64,000 nt of DNA, from assembly GCF_000242595.2 (NCBI RefSeq), contig NC_017098.1, positions 1,364,001 to 1,428,000 on the forward strand, written 5' to 3'. Shown here piece by piece: positions 34,477 to 45,085 of the stretch; position 1 is the first letter of the stretch, and each line of letters starts with the position of its first letter. The stretch comes from Spirochaeta africana DSM 8902 (GTDB lineage: Bacteria > Spirochaetota > Spirochaetia > DSM-27196 > DSM-8902). The notes under the pieces are model-generated. The model worked only from the letters and a program-made list of their open reading frames with translations, had not been told where the DNA came from and searched no databases. The position numbers were made by a program, and so were the translations under genes.

Positions 34477-35348
34477 AGGGAGTCCTGTGCTCCGGAGGCG
34501 GGGCGGGTTTGTAGCTGATCGGCCGCCGCATCCTGGCTCAGTGCCTGCAGTACCCGCTGCAGAATGGCCTCCCGGGTTTGCCGCGGCAATTGACTGTGCG
34601 CGTTTACCGCAGACAGATCTGCCAGCCGGGCAAGCCGCTGGCTGTAAGAGCCGCTGCGCACCCGCAGCTCCTGGAGGCGCTGCTGCAGAATACGCTGTTC
34701 ACTGGCAGTGAGCCGCAGGGTGGTGCTCAATTCCTCGATATCATGCTCGTCGGTGGCGTCCAGCGGATAGCCAGGGATGCACGACTGCTTCCGGGCAGCC
34801 CTGGCCAGGCCGAGGATCTGTTCAACAGCGGCGGGGGCATCAGGGGAGGTCGGTGCCCCGGGGGGCAGCAGATATGCCGAGATCTGATCGGTTGCAGCCA
34901 TGCCGGCAAACCCGCGCAGAAAAGACGCCAGATCGACCGGCAGGTCGGCCGCCTCAAGCGTCAGCTCCGGCAGGGTATGCTGCGGCACACAGTCAGGATA
35001 CCAGCCGTCAGGGAGCGCAGATCCTGGCGATACCGCGGTGATCAATGCCGCTGGAAACGGCGCCGCGGGCGCAGGCGCCGCCTCCGCACCCGCTGCACCC
35101 GTGCTGATACATGCCCAATGGACACCCGACGCCGGGGTTCCCGCCGCCAACAGCTGACCCAGCACCACACCGGCCGCCGCTGCTATGCGGTCGGGGGATG
35201 CCTGCAGCACCATCGTTTCCGGGTCGATACGGAAGAGCTTTACCTTCGGCAGCGCCAGTGGCACCGGATCCAAACCGCCGGCACCCCTCTTGCAGTGGTT
35301 TTTGATTGCTTTTAACACAGCCGCATCGCTGCAGACAAGAATCAGCAT
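34473..35348 (-). CDS. Hypothetical protein between mtaB and the SplB-like gene
   Basis: 291 residues. The N-terminus (MLILVCSDAAVLKAIKNH) looks like a nucleotide-fold strand-loop-helix. The middle is Ala/Pro-rich, and the C-terminal 100 residues are helical (LTASEQRILQQRLQELRVRS, then RLARLADLSAVNAH). I do not recognise the family. Overlaps with both neighbours (7 nt with mtaB, 4 nt with the radical SAM gene) show a translationally coupled three-gene operon read right to left. Confidence 0.6.
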   Translation of the reverse strand: MLILVCSDAAVLKAIKNHCKRGAGGLDPVPLALPKVKLFRIDPETMVLQASPDRIAAAAGVVLGQLLAAGTPASGVHWACISTGAAGAEAAPAPAAPFPAALITAVSPGSALPDGWYPDCVPQHTLPELTLEAADLPVDLASFLRGFAGMAATDQISAYLLPPGAPTSPDAPAAVEQILGLARAARKQSCIPGYPLDATDEHDIEELSTTLRLTASEQRILQQRLQELRVRSGSYSQRLARLADLSAVNAHSQLPRQTREAILQRVLQALSQDAAADQLQTRPASGAQDSL

Positions 35349-36817
35349 TCCCCGGCCACCAGGTGGTGCGTCAGGCTGCCGGTCAGCAGCGGGCCCTCGC
35401 TGCCGTCATCAGACCCGTCACAGAGCCCGGTGACCTTCACCGGGAAGAACTCATTCACCGCAGGGTGGGGCACTGCAGGGTGTGGCCCCGCAGGGTGGGG
35501 GGATGCCGTCTCGGTACCGGCGGCGACTTCCCGGCCCGCTGGCAATGCAAAGCGCACCGGGCAGTAGTGCTGCCCGTAGCCCTGCGCGGTACCGTCGGCA
35601 AAAACCTTCTCTACCAGTACCGTCTGGATCGTACCGATCAGGCTCTCGCGATAGCGCTGCTTTTCGGTGGCAGCCAGCTCCTGCAGCAGGGCTATCCTGC
35701 GCTTCTTTTCCTGCGATTTCAGATGCCCCGGCATGCGCTCGGCCCGAGTGCCCTGCCGCACCGAGTAGGGGAACAGGTGCACATGTCCGAACCCGACCTC
35801 GCGAACCGCCTTGCACGAAGCGGTGAAGTCTTCCTCGCTCTCGCCCGGAAAGCCCACGATAATGTCGGTCGTCAGATTGAACCCGGGATAGCGCCGGCGC
35901 AGCTCCTCGGCAATCGAGCGGAACTCGTCATAGCTGTACATCCGCCGCATCTGCAGCAGCACCCGCTCGGACCCGCTCTGCAGACACAGATGCAGATGCG
36001 GACACATCTTTGCATGGCCAAGAATAGCCAGAAACCGCTCATCCAGCTGATCCGGCTCCAGACTCGATATCCTCACCCGGAAATCACCCGGCGTCTCCAG
36101 GATCGCCTCCACCACATCGGCAAACCCCTTGCCGTCATGGTCGTAACGGCTCATGTTCACCCCGGTCAGCACAATCTCGCGATAGCCGGAATCCACCATC
36201 GTGCGTACATCAGCAAGAATATCATCCAGCGGCCGACTGGTCCCGCGCCCGCGCACGAAGGGAATTATGCAGAAGGTGCAGAAGTTGTCGCAGCCGTCCT
36301 GTACCTTGACCAGCGCACGGGTATGCTGGGTGCGATCGGCAACCTCGTAACTGAAAAGATTCTCCGGCAGCGACTGCGGATGCACGATCTCTCCCTGGAA
36401 ATGGCCATGCACCAGGTCGAAAATGTGGGCTTTGCGTACATTCTCCACCACATACGTCAGACGCTCGGAGCGCTCCAGTTCCTCGCGGTGGCTGTCCACA
36501 AAACACCCGGTAATCACGGTAATCGCCCCCGGCGCCTCCGCGTTCGCAGCCGGCATCGCAGCGGGTATCCCACCCGGCACCGCAGCCGGAGGTACATCAG
36601 CTTCCGGCAGCCCCGCCATCCGCACCGCCTTGTTGATCGTATTGCGGCTCTTGCGATCGGCCTTGTTGGTCACGGTACAGGTATTGATTATGTAGCAGTC
36701 GGCCGGCTGGCTGAAGTCCACCACCCGATACCCCTCACGCGCGAACTGCGCCGCCAGGGAATCGGCCTCGTACTGGTTCAGCTTGCACCCCAGCGTCCCG
36801 AAGGCAATGCTTCTCAT
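35342..36817 (-). CDS. mtaB: tRNA t6A37 methylthiotransferase MtaB
   Basis: 491 residues. MtaB adds a methylthio group to t6A37. The N-terminal cluster cysteines are in TLGCKLNQYE, INTCTVTNKA and ITGCFVDSH; the radical-SAM motif is DGCDNFCTFCIIP near 155, and the TRAM domain is C-terminal. The GCKLNQYE form distinguishes MtaB from MiaB and RimO. Two unusual inserts are visible: Pro/Ala-rich residues near 75-97, and a GPHPAVPHPAV tract near 457 in the TRAM region. It heads the operon; its promoter lies 8 nt upstream. Confidence 0.9.
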   Translation of the reverse strand: MRSIAFGTLGCKLNQYEADSLAAQFAREGYRVVDFSQPADCYIINTCTVTNKADRKSRNTINKAVRMAGLPEADVPPAAVPGGIPAAMPAANAEAPGAITVITGCFVDSHREELERSERLTYVVENVRKAHIFDLVHGHFQGEIVHPQSLPENLFSYEVADRTQHTRALVKVQDGCDNFCTFCIIPFVRGRGTSRPLDDILADVRTMVDSGYREIVLTGVNMSRYDHDGKGFADVVEAILETPGDFRVRISSLEPDQLDERFLAILGHAKMCPHLHLCLQSGSERVLLQMRRMYSYDEFRSIAEELRRRYPGFNLTTDIIVGFPGESEEDFTASCKAVREVGFGHVHLFPYSVRQGTRAERMPGHLKSQEKKRRIALLQELAATEKQRYRESLIGTIQTVLVEKVFADGTAQGYGQHYCPVRFALPAGREVAAGTETASPHPAGPHPAVPHPAVNEFFPVKVTGLCDGSDDGSEGPLLTGSLTHHLVAGEC

Positions 36818-36825
36818 AGCCCGCG

Positions 36826-36854
36826 ATCCTATCTTTAATGACTGAAAAAATCAA
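36826..36854 (-). promoter_or_regulatory. Promoter of mtaB (near-leaderless)
   Basis: On the minus strand, TTGATT (36849-36854), 17 nt, TAGGAT (36826-36831), then 8 nt to the ATG at 36817. No clear Shine-Dalgarno. Confidence 0.5.
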
Positions 36855-36913
36855 GATTACCCGGTGCATCCGGACCCTGAGTATCGCTATGGTGGACTCG
36901 GTATCTGGCGGCA

Positions 36914-37033
36914 CCGCGGTTCCTGTTCGGAACCGCGGACGCGCTCTTGGCCGCAGTCCTCGCGCCCATGCCGACCGGTGTGTCCCGGCTCCCTCGCGTC
37001 CGCCGGGCCCCCGCGCGGCCCCTGGCCGCGCGG
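36914..37033. repeat. Two GC-rich hairpins in the icd-mtaB intergenic region
   Basis: CCGCGGTTCC-TGTTC-GGAACCGCGG at 36914-36938 and CCGCGCGGCC-CCT-GGCCGCGCGG at 37011-37033, both perfect 10-bp stems. They lie between the end of icd (37095) and mtaB (36817) with no T-run, so they are not ordinary terminators. They may be REP-like or transcript-stabilising. No gene is seen in this stretch. Confidence 0.6.
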
Positions 37034-37094
37034 TCAGTGCCGCCGCCGCTGCGGGCTGCCTGCCGACGATCGCTTGCCGGGAATCAGCCGCGTA

Positions 37095-39350
<2,256 letters not shown>

Positions 39351-39356
39351 GGGTGT

Positions 39357-39385
39357 ATTGTAGCGAAATCCGGCGGCTGTGCGAA
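39357..39385 (-). promoter_or_regulatory. Promoter of icd (leaderless geometry)
   Basis: On the minus strand, TTCGCA (39380-39385), 17 nt, TACAAT (39357-39362), then 6 nt to the ATG at 39350. Confidence 0.6.
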
Positions 39386-39392
39386 GATCAGG

Positions 39393-39439
39393 TAAAAAAA
39401 ATGTCCCATACTTCACAGGCGTACTGCAAAGTATGGGAC
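39393..39439 (-). terminator. Terminator of the FMN-binding lipoprotein gene
   Basis: An 11-bp perfect stem, GTCCCATACTT / AAGTATGGGAC (39403-39439), 15-nt loop, followed on the minus strand by A and eight T. It separates this gene from the icd promoter. Confidence 0.85.
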
Positions 39440-39461
39440 GATTTTACACGCACTTCAGGTA

Positions 39462-40946
39462 TCAGTAGATACCTCGGTTCAGCCCATCCATGATGGCGGA
39501 AAAGACTTTATTCCCGCGGATGGTTGCCCCGGTAAACCCGTCAATATCGGACACAAAATCCCCGGGTGTATGGAGATCAAAGACTGATTCCAGGGATTTT
39601 CCTTCCAGGTAAGCCAGAATCTCCTGATGCTGTTCGACAACAGGGTACAGTTCGTCACCAGGTTCCAGCCGGCGATAATCATCTCCGCTGTAGTACAGAT
39701 GGCGATAGCTCAGACTGTGGAATTTACCATCAGCTATCGAAAACTGGATTGATATCTGCTGCACCCCGGAATCTTCATAAATCCCCCGATAACGTCCATC
39801 CTGGACACTTCTTACCTCTCTGCGGCTCGGATCAGCCGGTACATACACATCGCGAGTAAGGGCGTTCATGATTGCCGAGAGCACCTTGTTTGCTCTTACA
39901 GTAGCGCCGGTAAATCCGTCGATGTCATCAATAACATTTCCCGGATCATACAGATCGAACACAGCTGATACCGGTTGTCCTTCCAGATACTCGGCAAGCT
40001 GCATATGCTGCCGGTACACAGGATACAGTTCGTGATCACTGTCAATCTGGCGATAGTCTACGCCACCATAGTACAGATGACGATATCGCAGATTGCTGAA
40101 GGTGTTGTTCTCCAGCTCAAACTGAATGCTGACCTGCTGATCCCCACGGTCACCAAAGGTCCCCCGGTACCGGCCATCAGCGAAATTTCCAATGGTACGA
40201 TCTACCGCACCGGCCGGGGTATATAGCCCACGGTTGAGTGCATCACGCATAGCTGAGTATATTTTATTGCCGCGAATAGTTGCGCCGGTATACCCATCAA
40301 TATCCTCGACTAAGGAACCAGTGTTACGCAGTTCATCGATGGAAGCCAGCGGCTTTCCGTCCAGGTACTCAAGAATCTGGTCATGCTGCACCTTGACCGG
40401 ATACAGCTCATGTTCGTTATCCATCTGTCGGTAATCGTTGCCAGAGTGGTACAGGTGTCGATAGCTCAAATCATGCAGGATTCCATCGCGCAGATGAAAC
40501 TGGATAACTACCTGGGTTTCTCCACGATCACCAAATGCACCCCGATAGCGGCCATCGGCATAGCTCTCACGGTCTACGATATCCTGTGCAGCCCGTGCTG
40601 CGTCAGTTGCAGCTTCCCCCGAGGCAGTCAGCAGGGCGTTCTCAACAGCCTGCAGAAAACCCCGACTGGTGTAGGTAGCACCGGATACAACATCGATATC
40701 TGTATGCTGGTTTTCCAGTACTGCAGCAATAAGCTGTTCGAATGCAGGATCGGCGACGTCCTGTGTTTCACTGTGATCTACCACTCGAATGGCCGTGATT
40801 TGTTCATCTGCAATCTCAACCTCTATCTCGATTGCACCATTGTAGCCCATGCCGCTTTCTCGATACACAGTCGTATCCTGCCCGCAGCCGATCAACAAGC
40901 CTGCCAGCATAGCGACAGAAATCAGGAAAAAACTCTTGAAATTCAC
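39462..40946 (-). CDS. FMN-binding-domain lipoprotein with four tandem modules
   Basis: 494 residues. The lipobox LLIGC is near residue 21. The first module (25-110) is a classic FMN_bind domain with VVSGATYTSRG, the motif where FMN is attached through the threonine. Three further modules of about 115 residues follow (starting near 128, 248 and 370), each beginning YADGRYRG/GRYRGTFGDRG and ending DGYTGATIRGNK or DGFTGATxRxNK. The modules are very alike, indicating recent duplication. It is likely an extracytoplasmic flavin electron carrier; no Rnf/Nqr genes are adjacent. GTG start at 40946 with GGAGG upstream. Confidence 0.85.
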   Translation of the reverse strand: MNFKSFFLISVAMLAGLLIGCGQDTTVYRESGMGYNGAIEIEVEIADEQITAIRVVDHSETQDVADPAFEQLIAAVLENQHTDIDVVSGATYTSRGFLQAVENALLTASGEAATDAARAAQDIVDRESYADGRYRGAFGDRGETQVVIQFHLRDGILHDLSYRHLYHSGNDYRQMDNEHELYPVKVQHDQILEYLDGKPLASIDELRNTGSLVEDIDGYTGATIRGNKIYSAMRDALNRGLYTPAGAVDRTIGNFADGRYRGTFGDRGDQQVSIQFELENNTFSNLRYRHLYYGGVDYRQIDSDHELYPVYRQHMQLAEYLEGQPVSAVFDLYDPGNVIDDIDGFTGATVRANKVLSAIMNALTRDVYVPADPSRREVRSVQDGRYRGIYEDSGVQQISIQFSIADGKFHSLSYRHLYYSGDDYRRLEPGDELYPVVEQHQEILAYLEGKSLESVFDLHTPGDFVSDIDGFTGATIRGNKVFSAIMDGLNRGIY

Positions 40947-41001
40947 AATAACCTCCGTATAGCAACAGTTTATACCTGGAAAACACCTCGCGCAACTCGA
41001 A

Positions 41002-41030
41002 TTGAGTTCGGTTGTTTAAAACAGTATACT
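41002..41030 (+). promoter_or_regulatory. Promoter of the radical SAM gene (leaderless geometry)
   Basis: TTGAGT (41002-41007), 17 nt, TATACT (41025-41030), then GTTGCA and an in-frame GTG at 41037. Confidence 0.7.
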
Positions 41031-41036
41031 GTTGCA

Positions 41037-42269
41037 GTGGATCATGATGCTGGCACGACTGCTCGTCCGACATTCCGCCATGTGCGCAGTGCCCTCAAGT
41101 CCGGATTGCTGCCGGAGTTTTTTACCATGGCTCGCTATCGCTGCTCTCCCTATATGGGGTGTGGACACGGCTGCAGCTACTGCGATGGACGGGCGGAACG
41201 CTACTATGTAGAGGGTGAGTTCGATCGCGACATTATCTGTCGCAGGAATCTGCCGGATCTGCTACACAAGGAGCTGCCCCGACTGCGCGAGTACGGGCCG
41301 ATCTCGATCAGCAGCGGGATCACCGATGCCTATCAGCCGATCGAGGCCGAGCTTGGCATCACCCGCGCTTGTGCCGAAATTCTGCAGCACTATCAATTTC
41401 CGGTGACGGTACTCACCAAATCGAGTCTGATCGAGCGCGATCTTGCTATCTGGAGACGGGTAAACCAGCAGTCCAGTTTTCTGCTGATCATGACCCTCAC
41501 CACCCTGGACGAGGAAGTAACGGCGGCATTCGAACCCGGTGCTCCCACGGTCGCCGAGCGGTTGCAGACCCTGCAGCGATTCAAGGATGCTGGCTGTAGC
41601 GTCGGGGTACTGGCCATGCCGCTTTTGCCGGGACTCAGTGACAGCGATGAATCCCTATCCCGACTGTACCAGCGCCTGCAGCAGATACCCGTTGACTTTA
41701 TTGTGCCTGGCGGCCTTACTTTGCGGCCGGGGCGACAGAAGCAGCTGTACCTCACCCGGCTGGATTCCTGGCTGGCATGTCAGGGAACCCGACCGCACAG
41801 CCGCCGGGATCTGCGGCCGCTGTATGCACGCCTGTATGAGAACAACCTCGCCAGCGGCAGCCCGCTGCCTGATTACCGTCGTCAGCTGGAACAACGCTTT
41901 CGGCATCTGCACAGTGAGTTCCAGCTGGCCCCATTCATACCGCATTCCGTGTATCGGCAGCACCTGAATCGCGCCGACGAGCTGTACATTCTGCTGCATC
42001 AGCTGCAGGAATGGTATAGCGGCATAGGGGTCGATACCAGCCGCCTGCAGGCAATCAATCATTGTTATACCGCCTGGATTTCCGAACGGAAAAAGGCACT
42101 GGGCACCACCCGCGGCAGCGGCCCGACCCACAATATGCAGGCCCTTATCGACGATGCCCTGCACACCGGTGAGCTTGCCGGGGTAATCGGCAACCCCAGG
42201 CTCTTTGGTTTTATCCGTGAAGTCTGTCATGACGGCAGGTTATTCGCCCCCTGGCTGCAGTCGCGCTAA
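41037..42269 (+). CDS. Radical SAM protein (SplB/COG1533-like)
   Basis: 410 residues. The iron-sulfur motif is CSPYMGCGHGCSYCDGR near residue 36 (CxxxCxxC as GCGHGCSYC); ISSGITDAYQPIEA near 80 and VLTKSSLIERD near 114 are typical of this DNA-photolyase-related radical SAM group. The function in most members is unknown. The frame is open far upstream, but the GTG at 41037 is chosen because it lies exactly 6 nt after a good promoter; the alternative is an ATG at 41127 just before the cysteine motif, which would remove conserved-looking residues. Confidence 0.8.
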   Translation: MDHDAGTTARPTFRHVRSALKSGLLPEFFTMARYRCSPYMGCGHGCSYCDGRAERYYVEGEFDRDIICRRNLPDLLHKELPRLREYGPISISSGITDAYQPIEAELGITRACAEILQHYQFPVTVLTKSSLIERDLAIWRRVNQQSSFLLIMTLTTLDEEVTAAFEPGAPTVAERLQTLQRFKDAGCSVGVLAMPLLPGLSDSDESLSRLYQRLQQIPVDFIVPGGLTLRPGRQKQLYLTRLDSWLACQGTRPHSRRDLRPLYARLYENNLASGSPLPDYRRQLEQRFRHLHSEFQLAPFIPHSVYRQHLNRADELYILLHQLQEWYSGIGVDTSRLQAINHCYTAWISERKKALGTTRGSGPTHNMQALIDDALHTGELAGVIGNPRLFGFIREVCHDGRLFAPWLQSR

Positions 42270-42276
42270 GCCGGGT

Positions 42277-42972
42277 TCAGCGTCGCGGCAGCAGCAACAG
42301 GCTTCTGCCGGACGGATGGCTGGAGATGCAGGCAGAATCCCGCAGCAACCGGTACAGCTGGATGCGGTTATGCACCTGCAGCTTGCGAAAGATGTGGGTA
42401 ATGTGGGTTTTGACCGTCCGTTCCGATATCGACAGCGCTGCTGCTATTGCCCGGGTAGATCTGCCCTGGATGATCTCCTCGACGATCTCGATCTCCCGCT
42501 GGCTGAGTCGGTACAGCTGCCGCAGCTCCTGTTTACCCTCAATCGGTTGACCGGTAATGATATACCCGATCCGCTGCCGGGCGGCGTCATACAATACAGT
42601 GGCTTGAACGTCCATACATACCGCTGCCGAGCTGCTGCTCTGCAGCTCAAGAACCGCGGTTGCAGTCTCCTCTCCGGCTGCAGACATACGCTGCAGCATC
42701 TGGTACAGGCAATTGCCAAAGGGAACAACCTCCTGCAGCCGATACCCCCGCACCCGGGAACGCTGCTGCTGCAGCATGCGCAAGGTACAGTCGTTTACCC
42801 GTTGCACCTCGGTTTGGGTGTTCAGAACCAGCAGCAGACACCCCGGGAACGAATCCAGCGCGACATCCTCCAGCGATTCACCAACCGGCTGGCGAACCGT
42901 ATCCAGAAATGCCCCTGCCACCGGAGAGAGAAGATTCTGTACTGCCGCCAGCCAACACCCCATAGCTTTCAT
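42277..42972 (-). CDS. LuxR-type transcriptional regulator with PAS-like sensor
   Basis: 231 residues. The N-terminal 150 residues look like a PAS domain (CLLLVLNTQTEVQRVND, ATVLYDAARQRIGYI). The C-terminal LuxR HTH has LSQREIEIVEEIIQGRS, AIAAALSISERTVKTHITHI and KLQVHNRIQLYR. It should respond to a small ligand or cofactor and bind DNA. The start at 42972 follows GGGAG; a TTGTAT-16-TACACT promoter lies just upstream. It is divergent from the beta-barrel gene at 43098, a natural candidate target. Confidence 0.88.
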   Translation of the reverse strand: MKAMGCWLAAVQNLLSPVAGAFLDTVRQPVGESLEDVALDSFPGCLLLVLNTQTEVQRVNDCTLRMLQQQRSRVRGYRLQEVVPFGNCLYQMLQRMSAAGEETATAVLELQSSSSAAVCMDVQATVLYDAARQRIGYIITGQPIEGKQELRQLYRLSQREIEIVEEIIQGRSTRAIAAALSISERTVKTHITHIFRKLQVHNRIQLYRLLRDSACISSHPSGRSLLLLPRR

Positions 42973-43097
42973 CCGCTGCCTGTACTCCCAGTGTAGCGAA
43001 TGTATAAAAAAATACAACTTTAGTACGATGTATTTCTATCGATTGACTACTATATCTAAAAGCAGCACGCAAGTGATGGAGGAAGGAGGTAACTACT

Positions 43098-44390
43098 ATG
43101 CATGTATCAGACTGGAAACAGCGGACAGGACTGCTGATTATTCTGGCAGTGCTGGCTGGCGGCGGAAATCTGTATGCACAGGAGGAGGAAATGGGATGGT
43201 GGGGGAGTTACTACACCCCCGGCAACCTGACAGCCGGCCTGGTCGCAGGGTTGGGCCTGGATTACGGCGTGAGCCTGGACCTGTATCCCAATGTCGAAAC
43301 CAAATTTTACAAGCTGCGCCCGGCTAACCTGTTTGCCATTGATTTCGGTATCGGCGCACGCGGCGGGATTCACCTCTATACCGGTGATGACTGGTATCCC
43401 GGCTATACCGGATTCAGCGCAGGCCCCTACCTCTCGTGGCACCTCGGGTTCCGCGGGGTGGAAAATCTCGGGATCACCGGTCTGGAGTATCTGGCCCGGC
43501 TGGATCTCTTCTCATCAGTGGGTATCAACTATCAGCTGTTTATGGGCGATAACGCCCCATCTGCCGGTCTGGGGCTCACCACCTTCAGCGGGTTGAACTA
43601 CTTCCTTACCGACAACCTGGCCTTGACCCTTTCTACCACCTATAATCGACGCTTTACCACCTACAGCGGTTCCCGACGGCTGCTGCGGCCGGGTATCGGG
43701 GTGCTGCTGAAGCTTGGGCCCAAGGAGCGGCTCGCCGACGCACCGGATATTGCCATTGGCGCGCCGGTATATCTCTATTTCCAGGCATACTATCTGATGG
43801 CCATGGGGCTCAGCGGCGGCTTTTTCGACGAACAATCCTTCTCGGTCGGGGATGAAACCACCTTCACCTTTGTGTTCTCCGATGAGGATGAAGATGACGT
43901 CGAATTTACCGTGGTGCGTACCCTGCTGTACCGCAACGACGACGCAAGCCGGATGTGGTGGCGCCTGGGATTTACCCATGATGATATGGAGGGCGAACCC
44001 GGTTGGCCACACGAATTCGAAGCCCTTACCAACGCTCAGCACGACATACTGCGGGTGCGTTACATCGACCCCAACACCAATCGGCTTACCGAGTACCGAC
44101 CCGACGACCCCTCGCGCTGGCGCAGGACCTATGCACACACCCCGTATGATCGCACACGACTGGAAGACTATTTTGTTCGCACCGAGCAGGTTCAGGTCCC
44201 CGCCGGCAGCTTTACTGCCGATCGGCATCATTATGCAGAGAACGACTATGAGTACACCTTCTGGGTTGCCATGGACGTACCCGGGCTGCTGATCAAGGTT
44301 GAAGGCATAGACATCGACGGACAGAGCTTTATCGGAGAACTGCAGCGCATCCGTCGCGGGGTGGGATCACCCTGGGAACCAGCCTGGTAG
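43098..44390 (+). CDS. Predicted outer-membrane beta-barrel protein
   Basis: 430 residues with a signal peptide ending LYAQ near residue 29. The mature N-terminal 230 residues alternate polar and aromatic residues with repeated glycines (NLTAGLVAGLGLDYGVSLDL, GFSAGPYLSWHLGFRG), as in a barrel. The C-terminal 200 residues form a soluble, acidic domain with RTLLYRNDDASRMWWRLG and an EYTFWVAMDVPGLLIKVE strand pair. I do not recognise the family. A strong GGAAGGAGG precedes the ATG. It is single-gene and divergent from the LuxR regulator. Confidence 0.65.
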   Translation: MHVSDWKQRTGLLIILAVLAGGGNLYAQEEEMGWWGSYYTPGNLTAGLVAGLGLDYGVSLDLYPNVETKFYKLRPANLFAIDFGIGARGGIHLYTGDDWYPGYTGFSAGPYLSWHLGFRGVENLGITGLEYLARLDLFSSVGINYQLFMGDNAPSAGLGLTTFSGLNYFLTDNLALTLSTTYNRRFTTYSGSRRLLRPGIGVLLKLGPKERLADAPDIAIGAPVYLYFQAYYLMAMGLSGGFFDEQSFSVGDETTFTFVFSDEDEDDVEFTVVRTLLYRNDDASRMWWRLGFTHDDMEGEPGWPHEFEALTNAQHDILRVRYIDPNTNRLTEYRPDDPSRWRRTYAHTPYDRTRLEDYFVRTEQVQVPAGSFTADRHHYAENDYEYTFWVAMDVPGLLIKVEGIDIDGQSFIGELQRIRRGVGSPWEPAW

Positions 44391-44397
44391 GGTAACA

Positions 44398-44422
44398 ATA
44401 GCCGGTCATCGCGACCGGCTAT
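44398..44422. terminator. Hairpin between convergent genes
   Basis: ATAGCCGGT-CATCGCG-ACCGGCTAT, a perfect 9-bp stem that includes the stop codon of the minus-strand GNAT gene. It lacks a T-run, so termination is only presumed. Confidence 0.5.
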
Positions 44423-45036
44423 CCCTCGGAGGATTCTGTTGAACGCAGCATAAGAAGCTCGCTGTAGTACTGCCCGCGATGCTTCATGCTGCCCTGATAC
44501 GCCTGGGTGAATCCGTTCCTGGTGTAGAATGCGATTGCCCGCTCGTTGGTCGAATTCACATAGAGATAGCTGCGGGGATAGCCGGCGCAGCAGCGCTGTA
44601 GCAGGCTGCTGCCAATCCCGCCGCCGCGCTGGCGGGCGTCGACTCACAGGGTATGGATATATAGCCCCCCGTTGCGGATATCACCTCCGAGCATCTTTCC
44701 CATCTTCAGAAACAGCGGCATTTTCCGGATGGTCTGCCAGGTTCCCATGGACTGCATCATGCCCTGCGATGCCAGCGAGTCCATCTGGGCCCGTTTTTCT
44801 GTAGGATAGGCGGTTACCACCCCGACCGGCCGATCGTCGCTGACAGCCAGCAGTGTATACTCCGGCAGGTAATACGACTGCTCGGTATCCAGCAACTCGC
44901 GAATAACCGCAACCGGTTCCGGCCCGTATACCAGGGTATTCATCTCCGGGTCTGATTCGAAAATCAATCGGGCGATAGCATCCTGGTCATGCTGCTGCGG
45001 ATTGTACTGCACAAAAGCCGGCTCTTTTCTGGTCAT
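44419..45036 (-). pseudogene. GNAT-family acetyltransferase interrupted by an in-frame TGA
   Basis: Reading straight through, the frame encodes 205 codons. The N-terminal part (from MTRKEPAFVQYNPQQHDQ) runs to GGLYIHTL, then TGA at 44644-44646 (codon 131), then without any frame change VDARQRGGGIGSSLLQRC, the acetyl-CoA-binding motif A (RxxGxG). It continues through YVNSTNERAIAFYTRNGF to a normal TAG. The fold needs both parts, so the gene is either inactivated by a single point change (TGC or TGG to TGA) or read through, possibly as selenocysteine. The Shine-Dalgarno GAAGGAG precedes the start. Confidence 0.8.
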
Positions 45037-45085
45037 GTCACTGCTCCTTCGGAAAATGGGTGGGAGACGCGTTATATATAGTATC

